Source: Bacteroidota bacterium
GTDB lineage: Bacteria; Bacteroidota; Bacteroidia; B-17B0; Aurantibacillaceae
Direction: 5' to 3'
Length of the DNA: 64,000 nt
NCBI GenBank assembly: GCA_013697245.1
Contig: JACCXH010000062.1
Coordinates: 62,001 to 126,000, forward strand
A program made the position numbers and the translations under genes. The first letter of the stretch is position 1, and every line of letters starts with the position of its first letter. The notes under the pieces were generated by a model, which was given only the letters and a program-made list of their open reading frames with translations, was not told where the DNA came from and made no database searches. Positions 45,062 through 53,813 of the stretch are shown here, piece by piece.

Positions 45062-47173
45062 TTATTGAACAACTAATTTTTTTGTACTATTGGCATTGCC
45101 AACTTTTATATTTACTATGTAAATACCGGTTGCCAGACCATTAAGATCAATATCAATATTATTTTCTCCAACTTGCCCTTGTGCTTTTGTGGTTTTTACA
45201 ACTTGTCCAATTGCATTTAAAACTGTAATAGCAATACCCGAATTATCTTTAAGATCGATTGCTAATATAGCGTTGTTTGATGCCGGGTTCGGATAAATAT
45301 TGCTGTTAACTGCGCTGCTTAAAGCATTTTCTGCAATACCTACTGTTCCAAAATTAAGATCGGCAGACATGTACCAATGTTGTGGTGCCGTTTGTGTGTA
45401 TGGATTACCTGTAGTTACAGTTATGGGCATTGTAAATCTTGGGCCAAGTCCACCAATTGCAGTGGTTGCGCTTGTTGGCGATGTAAAATGATACATGGCA
45501 CGACTGGCAATATTTGGATTAGCTCCTGAAACCGGTTTTGTAACATTTATCTCAACAGGGTATACAGAAGCATTTGCTACTGAATAGCAACGTGCTTTTA
45601 CATTAGGAATGTTATTCCATTTTTTTGCATTGTTTGTAAAGTTTGAGTCTGATTCTGCCCAGTTATAAATAATATACTGTCCATTATTAGAACGGCTTAA
45701 TTGCAAACGCGCATCTATCCTGCATTTATTACCGCTTGCGTCAAGGTCCCAAGGGTTATCTGCAAAACCATTACCGGTTGATAAACCCGCAGGGCCTTCG
45801 CTCGACATGGAATCAACTGTAATGTGTGTCCACGCGGCTGTGCCATCACCAATAAAATCGTATAAATATGGACGCTGACCCGGCACATGCGGCCACCTGT
45901 AGCTTTCTCCTTGGATAGCATAAGTACCAACAAAAGCAAGGGAATCTGGGTGATCAATTGAGCTGGGAATAATAGAAGTAAAAAAATGTAATTTATTGTT
46001 TGCATCAACTGCAATATCCATACTCTCAATCCAATTAAAAAACGGAATTACTTTGGTCTTAACGCCAAAGCTTGAGGCAGAATCAAGCGGACGTAATACA
46101 TCATTGAACGCTGCAGTATTAAAATCAATTGCCGGTAATAAACTCCACGAAGTACCACTATTTGTTGATTTATAAATGATTGGTTGGTAACCTTTATTTG
46201 AACCGGTTGCGCCGGCTCTTGCACCAATAATTGCAACGTAACCTACTGTGCCCGCTTCATTCCACGCTGTCATTGGTCTTGACACCCATTCTTCATCTAA
46301 AGAATTAGAATTCACAAGTGTTGGAGGATTGAATTGAGTACCGATCCAATTAAATGTTCCCGCATTAAAACTTCCTGTAACCAACATAACCGCAGTGTCA
46401 CTTGCAACAGACTCATCTGTAATTCCACCAATGGTTCTTACTTTGCCATCATCCGTAGAAGTAAAACAATATGCTGCAAAATCATGTCTGTTAAGGCCAG
46501 GGGTAAATGGTCCGTTCTTAGACTTAAATTGCATTTCGCCGGGAACGGTTGAAAGTGTATTGCTATAATTGGCAGAGCCCATTTGCCTGCTGGCATAGAA
46601 ATTCCCTAACCATCCTGTAGCTGCACCTGTAGTAGGACCCTGGCCGATCATATAAGCATTGCTTATATTCGTATTTCCCGGTGGGTTATACATGCCACCT
46701 TGCGGGTAACGCGCCCACTCGGTATTATTTGACCAAAGAACTGTGCTATCCCAAGTGTTACCCCAGTTAGCAGTAACCATACCAACTATAACACCACTTG
46801 TTGCGGTACTAACGGGCGTTGGTGTTACGGGGTAAGTTTTATTCATTCTATGGATAAAAGTTACAGCATTTAGCTCATCGTTATATTGTAAAGGATTACA
46901 AAAAGCAATTACTGAATTTAAGATATTACCAGAACCTGATATCTTGTTCCACGTATTAATAGAGCTTGTTTTAGCATCTCCTTCTGATTCAACAGGGCCC
47001 TCTGTAATTTGAGCCGCCACATTACGCGAGCTTGCAGACTCTTCGCTAAATTTTAATTCGGCAATTATTTTGGTGTTTTGTGCGCCCGAAAATTTAGGCC
47101 TTTGTTTTCCGTTTTGAGGAAAAGCGCTTATTACTGCTAATAATGCTGTGCCAAGTAGTAATTGTTTTTTCAT
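45062..47173 (-). CDS. Secreted T9SS protein, tandem paralogue 2
   Basis: 703 residues from the ATG at 47173, which opens the signal peptide MKKQLLLGTALLAVISAFPQ; the 18 upstream codons that stay open are not family-like. It shares with its neighbours WGNTWDSTVLWSNNTEWARY, YPQGGMYNPPGNTNISNAYM, YKSTNSGTSWSLLPAIDFNT and the sorting domain with NIYPNPASNNAILAIDLKD and LATGIYIVNIKVG. It is the most divergent of the three, with several loop insertions (for example SLDEEWVSRPMTAWNEAGTV). Role unknown; the propeller-like repeats suggest a binding or adhesive surface protein. Confidence 0.85.
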   Translation of the reverse strand: MKKQLLLGTALLAVISAFPQNGKQRPKFSGAQNTKIIAELKFSEESASSRNVAAQITEGPVESEGDAKTSSINTWNKISGSGNILNSVIAFCNPLQYNDELNAVTFIHRMNKTYPVTPTPVSTATSGVIVGMVTANWGNTWDSTVLWSNNTEWARYPQGGMYNPPGNTNISNAYMIGQGPTTGAATGWLGNFYASRQMGSANYSNTLSTVPGEMQFKSKNGPFTPGLNRHDFAAYCFTSTDDGKVRTIGGITDESVASDTAVMLVTGSFNAGTFNWIGTQFNPPTLVNSNSLDEEWVSRPMTAWNEAGTVGYVAIIGARAGATGSNKGYQPIIYKSTNSGTSWSLLPAIDFNTAAFNDVLRPLDSASSFGVKTKVIPFFNWIESMDIAVDANNKLHFFTSIIPSSIDHPDSLAFVGTYAIQGESYRWPHVPGQRPYLYDFIGDGTAAWTHITVDSMSSEGPAGLSTGNGFADNPWDLDASGNKCRIDARLQLSRSNNGQYIIYNWAESDSNFTNNAKKWNNIPNVKARCYSVANASVYPVEINVTKPVSGANPNIASRAMYHFTSPTSATTAIGGLGPRFTMPITVTTGNPYTQTAPQHWYMSADLNFGTVGIAENALSSAVNSNIYPNPASNNAILAIDLKDNSGIAITVLNAIGQVVKTTKAQGQVGENNIDIDLNGLATGIYIVNIKVGNANSTKKLVVQ

Positions 47174-47373
47174 GTTATTTGGTTTAGAGGTTAAAAATTT
47201 ATTGCCCGGATCTTCGTTTATTTTCAATAAGCAATTTATTAAATTAAGGTTAATTAATTTAATAAAATTTTAGAGATTAAAGTTGGGTTTTGTTTAATTA
47301 GAGATTACTTAAGCTAAAGTATAAAATAAATTTTATAAAAGCAAATATTAACGGCATTGATTTATATAAATAA

Positions 47374-47404
47374 AAAACCCGCCATATTTACTATGGCGGG
47401 TTTT
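47374..47404 (-). terminator. Terminator of T9SS paralogue 3
   Basis: CCCGCCATA (47378-47386) pairs with TATGGCGGG (47392-47400), loop TTTAC, flanked by A4 and T4. It lies 30 bases after the stop of paralogue 3. Confidence 0.85.
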
Positions 47405-47433
47405 ATTTTTCCGAAAATTATCGGACAGAAGAT

Positions 47434-49608
47434 TTATTGTACAACTATTTTCTTAGTACTTGTAGCATTACCAACTTTAATATTTACCATGTAAATACCG
47501 GTTGATAAACCCGAAAGGTCGATGTTAATATTGTTTTGACCAACTTGCCCTGGAGCTTTAGTAGTTTTAACAACTTGTCCGATCGTATTTAAAACAGTTA
47601 CATCAACATTAGAATTATTTTTTAGATCAATTCCTAAAGTTGCATTATTAGATGCAGGGTTAGGAAAAATAACGCTGTTGCTTGCGCTGTTTTGTAAATT
47701 CTCAGCAACACCATTAACTGTTGTAGTTGATCCTGCAAATACATAAGATAATTTACCATTTTGGAACCAAGTAGTGTTATTAGTTAACTGCGAGAATGGA
47801 TTACTGTTTGTAACAACGATTGGCGTTCTAATATCAACAGTAGTTGAAGCAGTTGTAGAAACAACCGCAGCACTTCCAGTTGTAGGAGACATATAATGCA
47901 TAGTAGCGCGATTAGATACGCTGCTATTTGGTGTTCCTGTTCCAGCAGCAACTTTAGTTGTATTAATTTCAGTTGCAGAAACCTGATACATATTTGTTCC
48001 GGAACCAACAGCCATACAACGAGTTTTAATGTTTGGAATACCGTTGTATTTATTACCATTTGGGTTAGAAGTAAAATTGGTATCTGATTCAGCCCATGCA
48101 AAAGTAATGTATTGTCCATCTGGTGTACGACCCATCATAAGACGTGTATCTACATTATCTGTTTTAGAACCGCTTGTTCCGGTTGGATCCCATGGATTTG
48201 AATTAAATCCGTTATCTCCTGATGCACGACCTGCACGTTCAGAAGAAATAGAATCTACAGTTACGTGAGTCCAGGCAGAAGTACCGTCACCGATAAAATC
48301 AACTAAGTAAGGACGTTGACCTGGTACGTGAGGCCATAAATAAGTTTGTCCTTGGTTATCAAACTGACCAATATAGTTTAATGAATCGTTATGAGTAGAT
48401 GAGGCACTAGCGAATATTCCACCAATGTGTAATTTGTTAGTAGCATCTACAGTTACATTCATATCTGTAAAATAAGGTACTGCAATATTTGTATTAGCAT
48501 TTGTAGGCGAAATGTGCTTTAAAAGTGGCGCATTTGCAGCGTTGTTAAAGTCAATACCTGTTAACAAAGCCCAACTTCCACCACTATTAGTAGTTTTATA
48601 AACAATTGGTTGGTTACCTTTAGTAGAGTTTGTTGCTGTTGCAAGGGTTCCTAAAGTTACAAAATACCCAACGGTTCCAGCTTCGTTCCAAGCCATTAGT
48701 GGCTCATATCCTATGGCAGCATCACCGGCGCCATCAATTATAGCAGGAGGTATAATCGTATCGCTTGACCATACCATAACACCGCCGTTAAATGCACCTT
48801 TAACAATTGCATAACCTCTAAGTTTGGCAAGAGTCGTGTTATCAGGTTGAAGTAAACCGATTGTGCGAACAAACCCATCATCCGTAGAAGTAAAGCCATT
48901 ACGTGACCAGCCATTGTTAGTAACGCTTCCTGTTTGAGCAAATGGCATAAATTGCATTGCATTTGGTGTAGCATCAGCAGTAGTATTGAATGCATTTAAT
49001 TTTTTGCTTGCATAAAAATTACCTGAGAACCCTGAACCTGCTACAGTTGGACCAGTACCAACAATGTAAGCATTACTTACTGTTGTATTTCCCGGTGGAT
49101 TGTAAATTCCACCTTGTGGGTAACGACCCCAGTTGGTAGCGTCTGACCAGATACAAGTACTATCCCAGCTAGTTCCCCAGTTTGAAGTGATCTCTGCTAC
49201 AATTACACCACTTTGTGCATTCGATGGAAGCGCAGGTGTAGATTGGTAAGTTGCACTTTTCCTATGGATATAAGAAACTGTATTTAAATTATCATTGTAT
49301 TGTAATGGCCTGGTACTGCTAACTAACATACCGTAAATGTTCATTGAACCGGTAATTAACTGCCAGTTAATTGTTGATGGTGGCATAGCTACAGAAGATT
49401 GCTCTTCTCCACCAACAGGGTTTAAGATAGGTCCCGGAACTTGTTTTAAAGTTGTAGGAGCGGCATTAGTAGGCTCAATAGCAAATTTAGCAGCTATTTC
49501 ATCGGCCATGTTCTTAATTCCGACCATTTTTGCTTTAGAGCTGCCGTTTTGTGGAAAGACACTTATTGCTGCAAATAAGGCCGAACCAAGTAGTAATTGT
49601 TTTTTCAT
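47434..49608 (-). CDS. Secreted T9SS protein, tandem paralogue 3
   Basis: 724 residues. Signal peptide MKKQLLLGSALFAAISVFPQ. It is the closest relative of paralogue 1: WGTSWDSTCIWSDATNWGRY, YIVGTGPTVAGSGFSGNFYA, KLRGYAIVKGAFNGGVMVWS and PDGQYITFAWAESDTNFTSN are nearly identical between the two. The sorting domain is VIFPNPASNNATLGIDLKN, VLNTIGQVVKT, LSTGIYMVNIKVG, TKKIVVQ. The start and leader (CCAAATAACATG) match paralogue 2. A 15-base direct repeat lies 64 bases before the start. Confidence 0.86.
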   Translation of the reverse strand: MKKQLLLGSALFAAISVFPQNGSSKAKMVGIKNMADEIAAKFAIEPTNAAPTTLKQVPGPILNPVGGEEQSSVAMPPSTINWQLITGSMNIYGMLVSSTRPLQYNDNLNTVSYIHRKSATYQSTPALPSNAQSGVIVAEITSNWGTSWDSTCIWSDATNWGRYPQGGIYNPPGNTTVSNAYIVGTGPTVAGSGFSGNFYASKKLNAFNTTADATPNAMQFMPFAQTGSVTNNGWSRNGFTSTDDGFVRTIGLLQPDNTTLAKLRGYAIVKGAFNGGVMVWSSDTIIPPAIIDGAGDAAIGYEPLMAWNEAGTVGYFVTLGTLATATNSTKGNQPIVYKTTNSGGSWALLTGIDFNNAANAPLLKHISPTNANTNIAVPYFTDMNVTVDATNKLHIGGIFASASSTHNDSLNYIGQFDNQGQTYLWPHVPGQRPYLVDFIGDGTSAWTHVTVDSISSERAGRASGDNGFNSNPWDPTGTSGSKTDNVDTRLMMGRTPDGQYITFAWAESDTNFTSNPNGNKYNGIPNIKTRCMAVGSGTNMYQVSATEINTTKVAAGTGTPNSSVSNRATMHYMSPTTGSAAVVSTTASTTVDIRTPIVVTNSNPFSQLTNNTTWFQNGKLSYVFAGSTTTVNGVAENLQNSASNSVIFPNPASNNATLGIDLKNNSNVDVTVLNTIGQVVKTTKAPGQVGQNNINIDLSGLSTGIYMVNIKVGNATSTKKIVVQ

Positions 49609-49671
49609 GTTATTTGGTTTTAGGTATTTAAATTTAAATCTTTTTATTATTTATTTAAAGGGCTAAAATAG

Positions 49672-49719
49672 TGAAATCATTAAATTAAAGCAAATTTAAT
49701 TTGATGAAATCATTAAATT
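49672..49719. repeat. Direct repeat of 15 bases upstream of T9SS paralogue 3
   Basis: TGAAATCATTAAATT occurs exactly at 49672-49686 and 49705-49719, a 33-base period (about three helical turns). Between the copies is CAAATTTA (49691-49698), which on the minus strand reads TAAATTTG and is a perfect -7 element. No clear TTTG lies at the expected distance. The arrangement suggests binding sites flanking a promoter. Confidence 0.5.
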
Positions 49720-49803
49720 TAACACAGTAATGTATGGGGTTTGTTTAGATTGGAGATCTTTAGCTAATTTACAAAATTATTTTGATATCTGCAAATCCAT
49801 CAT

Positions 49804-49836
49804 AAAAAAAGCCGCTAATTTTTTAGCGGCTTTTTT
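49804..49836 (-). terminator. Terminator of the HU gene
   Basis: GCCGCTAA (49811-49818) pairs with TTAGCGGC (49823-49830), TTTT loop, flanked by A and T runs. It follows the HU stop by about 20 bases on the minus strand. Confidence 0.87.
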
Positions 49837-49854
49837 ATTCAATTGCAATTGCAA

Positions 49855-50136
49855 TTATTTTCCTTTGTTAACTGAACCAGCTAAATCTGAACCAGCTTTA
49901 AATTTTACTACTTTTTTAGCAGCAATTTTAATTTCTTTACCAGTTTGAGGATTACGACCAGTACGAGCAGCACGTTTAGCTACTGTATAAGAACCGAAAC
50001 CTACTAAACCAATACGATCACCTTTTTTTAAAGCTTTGTGAATAGCTTCGATTGTAGAATCTAAAGCACGACCAGCGTCAGCTTTTGTTAATTTTGAACC
50101 TGATGCAATTGCATCAATTAATTCTGCTTTGTTCAT
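49855..50136 (-). CDS. HU family DNA-binding protein
   Basis: 93 residues, normal HU length. [20 protein letters not shown] is the helical N-terminus, [20 protein letters not shown] the beta region, and [20 protein letters not shown] contains the R-NP-T tip of the DNA-bending arm with its conserved proline. HU bends DNA non-specifically and organises the nucleoid. Monocistronic, with a strong promoter match upstream and a hairpin downstream. Confidence 0.96.
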   Translation of the reverse strand: MNKAELIDAIASGSKLTKADAGRALDSTIEAIHKALKKGDRIGLVGFGSYTVAKRAARTGRNPQTGKEIKIAAKKVVKFKAGSDLAGSVNKGK

Positions 50137-50179
50137 TTTTTTTGTTTTTAGGGTTAAACAATTAATTAATTTATTAATA

Positions 50180-50210
50180 CAAATTTATACGTAAAACCGT
50201 ATTTGTCAAG
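50180..50210 (-). promoter_or_regulatory. Promoter of the HU gene
   Basis: On the minus strand CTTG (from 50210 to 50207), a 19-base spacer, then TAAATTTG (from 50187 to 50180): a perfect -7 and a 3-of-4 -33 element. The leader would be about 37 bases. The spacer holds a small dyad (ATACG-TAAAAC-CGTAT on the plus strand, 50187-50202), which could be an operator. Confidence 0.6.
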
Positions 50211-50289
50211 TGTTTTACAAAAAAAAGCGCCTGTTTTGTTGATAAATCGGCGTTTTGTTAATAAATATGGCTTGTAACTGGCTTTATTA

Positions 50290-50320
50290 AAGGGTTTTTG
50301 AGCATCAACCCTTTTTTTTT
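50290..50320. terminator. Hairpin between fmt and the HU promoter
   Basis: AAGGGTT (50290-50296) pairs with AACCCTT (50307-50313), 10-base loop, long T-run to 50320 on the plus strand. No plus-strand gene ends here; on the minus strand only a short T-tract follows, so it may be a weak terminator for fmt. Confidence 0.4.
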
Positions 50321-50381
50321 GTTGTTTCATCGGCCTTAAAAGACCTACCTCCCCTGTGATTTATACTATATAATCATTTGG

Positions 50382-51344
50382 CTATATGAATTTGGCCCCG
50401 TCCTTTACAGTAAAGCCTCTCAAAAATTCATGAACAAACATTTTTTTCTTACCCTGTAATTGTATCTCGGTTATTTCTATCAATCCGTCTTCGCAATATA
50501 CTTTTAAAAAATTCTTATTGTCGGTAATCAGCGAGCCGTTAGGATTAAAAGGTGCATCCAATTCATACCTTGAATTAAAGATTTTAACTAATAGCTCTTC
50601 TCCTACTCCATTATGTAAACGTGCCCAGGCAGTTGGATAGGGAGACAGGCCTCTTATTAAATTATTTATTTCCACCGCAGGTTTACCCCAATTTATCAAA
50701 CAATCTTCCTTAAAAATTTTTGGGGCATGGCAAACTAAATTTTCCTGCTGTGGTAAAAAAGTCAACGCTTCATTGTTTTCAATACTTTTTTGAATAACTG
50801 CCGCCGTTTTTACAATTAGCGCTGCGCCTATTTGCATTAATTTATCATGCAACTCTCCTGCAGTGGTGCCTGGTCCAATCTCTACCTTTTCTTGAAATAA
50901 GATGTTGCCTGTGTCAATTTCATGTTTTAATTTAAATGTAGTAACGCCGCTTTCTTTTTCACCATTAATTATAGCCCAGTTTATTGGGGCAGCGCCCCTG
51001 TATTTCGGCAATAACGATGCGTGTAAATTATAAGTGCCCATTTTTGGCATGTCCCAAACCACTTCCGGCAACATTCTAAAAGCAACAACAAATTGCAGAT
51101 CTGCATTTAAGTTCTTTAATTCTGAAATAAAATTCTCATCCTTTAATTTTTCGGGCTGTAATACTTTTAAATTATGTTCAAGGGCATATTTTTTCACATC
51201 CGATTGTTGTATCTGTTGACCTCTACCGGCGGGCTTATCCGGCGCAGTAACCACAGCCACCACGTTATAATTATTCTTAATTAAATTATCAAGGCTGGCA
51301 ACCGCAAAACCTGGTGTTCCCATAAAAACAATTCGCATACTCAT
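50382..51344 (-). CDS. fmt: Methionyl-tRNA formyltransferase
   Basis: 320 residues. It formylates initiator methionyl-tRNA using 10-formyl-tetrahydrofolate. The N-terminus RIVFMGTPGFAVASLDNLIK is the Rossmann opening. The catalytic region is NLHASLLPKYRGAAPINWAI with the SLLPxxRG motif, followed by GVTTFKLKHEIDTGNILFQE carrying the family aspartate. The C-terminal OB-like domain begins near residue 210. The start could be MSM or the next ATG two codons in (51338). No def gene is adjacent in this window. Confidence 0.96.
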   Translation of the reverse strand: MSMRIVFMGTPGFAVASLDNLIKNNYNVVAVVTAPDKPAGRGQQIQQSDVKKYALEHNLKVLQPEKLKDENFISELKNLNADLQFVVAFRMLPEVVWDMPKMGTYNLHASLLPKYRGAAPINWAIINGEKESGVTTFKLKHEIDTGNILFQEKVEIGPGTTAGELHDKLMQIGAALIVKTAAVIQKSIENNEALTFLPQQENLVCHAPKIFKEDCLINWGKPAVEINNLIRGLSPYPTAWARLHNGVGEELLVKIFNSRYELDAPFNPNGSLITDNKNFLKVYCEDGLIEITEIQLQGKKKMFVHEFLRGFTVKDGAKFI

Positions 51345-51462
51345 TTTTTATTGCCTGATAATTACTGTTATTAGTGTCACGTAAAAATAACAAACATTTG
51401 CCTCGTTTTGTTCTTATTAATATACACTACTCCAAATAATCTTTATTTCATTTTTAAACATA

Positions 51463-51496
51463 AAAAAAGGGACCTCATTACTGAAGTCCCTTTTTT
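51463..51496 (-). terminator. Terminator of the BNR/PKD T9SS gene
   Basis: GGGAC (51469-51473) pairs with GTCCC (51486-51490), extended by A-run/T-run pairs outside and a few pairs inside. It begins 17 bases after the stop on the minus strand. Confidence 0.78.
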
Positions 51497-51513
51497 AAAA
51501 AGATTGGTTATAA

Positions 51514-53703
51514 TTACTCTATAATTATTTTCTTGGTCATTTTATTTCCGCTATTCTCAAAGGTAATAAAATAAATACCTTTTGATTGTGCAGAAAGATC
51601 AATGTTCTTAGAGCTGTTAAATTTACCTGTTAATACAGCAGAGCCTAAGATATTAGTTACAGTGAAATTGATATTTTCGTTTGATAACGAATTAGCAATA
51701 CTAAATACACCATTACTAGGATTTGGGAAAACATTGATAGAAGCTAATATACCAGAGTTCTCATGAAGTCCAGCACAAGCACCAACGTTAACCGTTTGAG
51801 TTGTAGAAGCCGTACCTGAAACGTTTCCACCTGTAAGAGTAATTGTATAAATACCTGTAGCTGTAAACGAAATTGATGGTTGAAATACTGTTGGAGCAGA
51901 AATTTGCGCGCCGGCAGGGCTTGCAGTCCAGGTATAACTAACCGGTGTAATTGTAGAAGAAGAAGTATTTGTAGTTGCAATTGTGTTAGTGGTAACACAC
52001 GTATTAGCCGGTACATTGAAGGCAACGTTTGGAGGGCAAGGTGCTACTGTAATTGTTTGAACAGCAGTATTTGATCCTGAAGCATTTGTTGCAACTAAAG
52101 TAACGGAATAAACACCCGCAGCACCAAATGTGAAAGATGGTGAAGCCGCAGAAGCATTTGAAATACTTACACTTGCAGATGGACTGGTTGACCAGTTATA
52201 AGTTGGAGACGGAGAACCGGTTGTAGTATTATTTACAGTATATGTGTATTTAACACAAGCATTTGAAGCGGCAGTAAATGCAGCTGCAGGAGCAGTACAA
52301 GCCTGAACTACAACAACCTGAGTTGTAACGTTAGTTCCTGTAGCGTTTGAGGCTAATAATGAAAGTGTATAAGATCCGGCTGCTGCAAATGTAACAGTTG
52401 GGTTAGCTGCAGTAGAGCTTGAAAAAACTGCTGCAGGAGAAGATGTCCAGCTATAAGTTGGAGTTGGGTTTCCTGTAGAAGTATTATTTAAAGTTGTAGT
52501 TGCAGTAGGGCCGGATAAACATAATGTTGGAGGAGCATTAAATGCTGCGGTTGGAGCCACAGGACTTACGATTGCCGGACCAGAGTATTTATAAATACCA
52601 CCAATACCAACAGTTGTAGGATCACTAAATCCACCAGCCCAGCCGGTAGTATTATTTACAAAGTCAACAGTTAAATATTGAATTGTAGTAGAACCCCAAT
52701 CAGTCCAGTTAACACCAGCGTTTGATGAATAAGAAATAATTTGGTTTGTAGTTCCTGCACCGCAAGAAGCGTATTGAGAAGTTCCCGGGATGGCACCCAT
52801 ATTATTAAGTCCTAAATTTGGATCTAAAGCTGCGATCATTGTCCAGGTTGCACCACCATCAGTTGTATTATATTGTACTAAACTTTGTGTTGCATCTAAT
52901 AACCATGCATAACCATTTAGAGGTGTTGAAAAAGCAATTTCAGAAATTCCAACTGAAGTTGGATCTAATGTACTTACATTCCATGTTTGACCAGCATCGT
53001 TTGAACGGTAGATACGTCCTTCGTTAGTACCAAACCAAATGTTACTGCTACCTAATTTTGTTGAAACACCTGTTAAGCCAAACTCATTAACATTAGCAGG
53101 ATTTGGGATATTAGCACCCGGAACTAACGCCCAAGTATTACCACCATCAGTTGATCTCCAGATCTCATATTCATTACCAATTCCCGGATGCGGATCACCA
53201 ATTACAACACCAATTGAGGGGGTAAGAAAGTGAATAACATCAGCAAAAGATGCAGTATTTGTAAACATACCAGGAGCCGTCATGTTTTGCCATGAAGTAC
53301 CACCGTTTGTTGTTCTGTGAATAGCTCCTTTATTTTGACCTGCTTTTAAGTATGAAATTACCCAACATGTAGTAGCGCTAACGCCATCAAGACTGGCAAT
53401 TTTATAAGTATTGGTATCTCCAATAATCGGAGTAAGTGTGCTTGAGAAAATGTTACCTGAAGTATAAGATGTTCCACCGTTGGAAGTTGTTGTGAACCAA
53501 CTGTAGTTTCTGCTGGTATTACCTGTAGTTCCATCATAACCGGTAGCCCAAAGTACGTTTGCATTAACTGCACTTAGTATTCTTACACCTGTTGAAACTT
53601 TTGGCCACGCTGCATTTTGAGTTATCGACCAACTGGCACTAGCCTGGCCAACCGCAGAACTCACTGCAAGAGCTCCGAAAATTGAGAGTAATGTTTTTTT
53701 CAT
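51514..53703 (-). CDS. Secreted T9SS protein with BNR/Ycf48-like propeller and PKD domains
   Basis: 729 residues. Signal peptide ends in SSAVG-Q. Residues about 25-380 carry Asp-box style blades (HRTTNGGTSWQNMTAPG, WRSTDGGNTWALVPGAN, YRSNDAGQTWNVSTLD, YNTTDGGATWTMIAALD, YSSNAGVNWTDWG), like sialidase/sortilin or Ycf48 propellers. Three PKD-like domains follow (each with ...P.Y.W...AA.P...F...G.Y.V.L.A.N.G, residues about 390-650). The last 80 residues are a T9SS sorting domain (INVFPNPSNGVFSIANSL, ILGSAVLTG, QSKGIYFITFEN, KKIIIE). It should be exposed at the cell surface; enzyme activity cannot be assigned. Confidence 0.88.
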   Translation of the reverse strand: MKKTLLSIFGALAVSSAVGQASASWSITQNAAWPKVSTGVRILSAVNANVLWATGYDGTTGNTSRNYSWFTTTSNGGTSYTSGNIFSSTLTPIIGDTNTYKIASLDGVSATTCWVISYLKAGQNKGAIHRTTNGGTSWQNMTAPGMFTNTASFADVIHFLTPSIGVVIGDPHPGIGNEYEIWRSTDGGNTWALVPGANIPNPANVNEFGLTGVSTKLGSSNIWFGTNEGRIYRSNDAGQTWNVSTLDPTSVGISEIAFSTPLNGYAWLLDATQSLVQYNTTDGGATWTMIAALDPNLGLNNMGAIPGTSQYASCGAGTTNQIISYSSNAGVNWTDWGSTTIQYLTVDFVNNTTGWAGGFSDPTTVGIGGIYKYSGPAIVSPVAPTAAFNAPPTLCLSGPTATTTLNNTSTGNPTPTYSWTSSPAAVFSSSTAANPTVTFAAAGSYTLSLLASNATGTNVTTQVVVVQACTAPAAAFTAASNACVKYTYTVNNTTTGSPSPTYNWSTSPSASVSISNASAASPSFTFGAAGVYSVTLVATNASGSNTAVQTITVAPCPPNVAFNVPANTCVTTNTIATTNTSSSTITPVSYTWTASPAGAQISAPTVFQPSISFTATGIYTITLTGGNVSGTASTTQTVNVGACAGLHENSGILASINVFPNPSNGVFSIANSLSNENINFTVTNILGSAVLTGKFNSSKNIDLSAQSKGIYFITFENSGNKMTKKIIIE

Positions 53704-53770
53704 GTTTTAATTTTTTATTTAAGGATTAAAGATACATAAAAAAAATTAAACTATTTTAATAAAATTTTGG

Positions 53771-53801
53771 TTTTAACACTTCACTAAAAACCCTACCTTT
53801 A
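53771..53801 (+). promoter_or_regulatory. Candidate promoter for the ferredoxin-NADP reductase gene
   Basis: TTTT (53771-53774), a 19-base spacer, TACCTTTA (53794-53801): one mismatch in each element. The transcript would start about 5-8 bases before the ATG, giving a very short leader. Confidence 0.4.
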
Positions 53802-53813
53802 CGTAAATTTTAC

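Noticed and set aside
49838-49857. CAATTGCAATTGCAATT motif before the HU stop
   Set aside because: Short AT-rich repetition with no counterpart nearby; nothing suggests a binding site or origin.
51744-52560. Internal repeats in the PKD part of 51514-53703
   Set aside because: They look repetitive at base level but are three diverged PKD domains in frame, not a CRISPR array or mobile repeat.
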